Below are positions 34,450 through 34,905 of a DNA stretch of 34,905 nucleotides, one piece after another. Source of the stretch: Rhodobacterales bacterium 32-66-9 (lineage in GTDB: Bacteria; Pseudomonadota; Alphaproteobacteria; Rhodobacterales; Rhodobacteraceae); contig NCDY01000049.1 in the NCBI GenBank assembly GCA_002280405.1, positions 1-34,905 of the forward strand, in the 5' to 3' direction. The notes below the pieces were generated by a model. It saw only the letters and a program-made list of their open reading frames with translations. It was not told the origin of the DNA and searched no databases. Position 1 is the first letter of the stretch. Every line of letters starts with the position of its first letter. The translations under genes and the position numbers were made by a program.

Positions 34450-34905
34450 GTGACGCAGGGTCGAACGCAGATCAGCAATCAGCTCGAATCCGAGCTGGGC
34501 CGGGTTGACCCCGATGCCTTCGCCGATGACCTGAAGCCGGGCACCGAGCTTTTGGGCGGGCACTACACGATCATCGGGTTTCTGAACAGCGGCGGCTTCG
34601 GGATCACCTATCTGGCCAAGGACAGCCTGAACCGGACCGTGGTGATCAAGGAATGCTTTCCCAATGCGCTGTGCCGCCGGTCGACCAGCCTGGTCCGTGC
34701 CCGGTCGCGCAAGCATCAGGATGATTTCCGCGGTTTCGTCGAAAGCTTTGTCGCCGAGGCGAAAAGCCTGGCGCGGCTGGTGCATCCGAACATCGTCGGC
34801 GTGCATCAGGTGTTCGAGGACAACGACACCGCCTACATGGCGATCGACTTCATCGACGGGCGCGACCTGCACGACATCCTGGATTCCACAGATCAGGCCT
34901 TCACG
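34450..34905 (+). CDS. Serine/threonine protein kinase, N-terminal part (3' truncated by window edge)
   Basis: Hanks-type kinase catalytic domain of bacterial origin. The visible 152 codons contain a short N-terminal extension (about 45 residues), the glycine-rich loop in IIGFLNSGGFGITYLAKD (about residues 46-63), the ATP-binding Lys in VVIKECFP, the alpha-C helix FVAEAKSLARLVHPNIVGVHQVF with its Glu, and the hinge AYMAIDFIDGRDLHDIL. The HRD and DFG motifs lie beyond the window. The start is taken as GTG 34450 with AGGCAGG upstream; in-frame GTGs at 34423 and 34390 are alternatives, and the frame is closed by TGA at 34384. The FP-N-x-L-C-R insertion after the Lys resembles kinases linked to T6SS or PPM-type phosphatase loci, but no context is available. 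Confidence 0.85.
   Translation, partial: MTQGRTQISNQLESELGRVDPDAFADDLKPGTELLGGHYTIIGFLNSGGFGITYLAKDSLNRTVVIKECFPNALCRRSTSLVRARSRKHQDDFRGFVESFVAEAKSLARLVHPNIVGVHQVFEDNDTAYMAIDFIDGRDLHDILDSTDQAFT

Overview
This is a GC-rich chromosomal segment whose proteins read as a member of the Rhodobacteraceae/Paracoccaceae (Alphaproteobacteria). The assignment rests on the glnB-glnA pair, the aconitase and ccmABCDG neighbourhood, an orphan FliG-like protein, a DddP-type DMSP lyase and the strong preference for G or C at third codon positions. There is no phage, IS element, CRISPR array, tRNA or rRNA that I can see. The window opens inside gltX and closes inside a serine/threonine kinase gene.

Layout. 1-3041: 3' end of glutamyl-tRNA synthetase, citrate synthase, and a diiron alternative oxidase. 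3109-6981: a polyamine block on the minus strand (ornithine decarboxylase, a DUF2235 alpha/beta hydrolase, N-carbamoylputrescine amidase) with a divergent Lrp/AsnC regulator and two palindromes between them. 7017-10633: bifunctional NAD(P)H-hydrate repair enzyme carrying an in-frame palindromic repeat pair, then divergent glnB-glnA ending in a strong terminator. 10834-16121: a hypothetical membrane protein, an esterase-fold protein without its nucleophile, a DUF3445 haem N-demethylase-like protein, DddP, and a membrane-anchored EEP-family phosphatase/nuclease. 16489-22030: purB, orphan fliG, an outer-membrane beta-barrel protein, a remnant of a DMT transporter, a lipid A-type acyltransferase and a DUF1223 protein. 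22212-27881: a broken acnA, a small membrane protein, and the cytochrome c haem-export cluster ccmA-B-C-D-G on the minus strand. 27891-33964: a dimethylformamidase-like protein, an FAD amine oxidoreductase, and a coupled pair of vanadium-haloperoxidase-like and CRTAC1/ASPIC-UnbV secreted proteins. 33965-34905: a less GC-rich intergenic region with a possible small RNA, then the kinase.

The most striking signal is that two normally indispensable metabolic genes have lost internal blocks while all flanking codons remain well conserved. glnA lacks about 36 codons in frame. acnA lacks about 37 and about 63 codons, both out of frame. A third locus keeps only the last ~45 codons of a transporter. 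Either this genome has undergone short internal deletions or the assembly has dropped sequence; raw reads would decide. Other points of interest are the REPIN-like insertion translated within the NnrD domain, the complete DddP active site next to a divergent N-demethylase-like gene, and the translationally coupled haloperoxidase/CRTAC1 pair.
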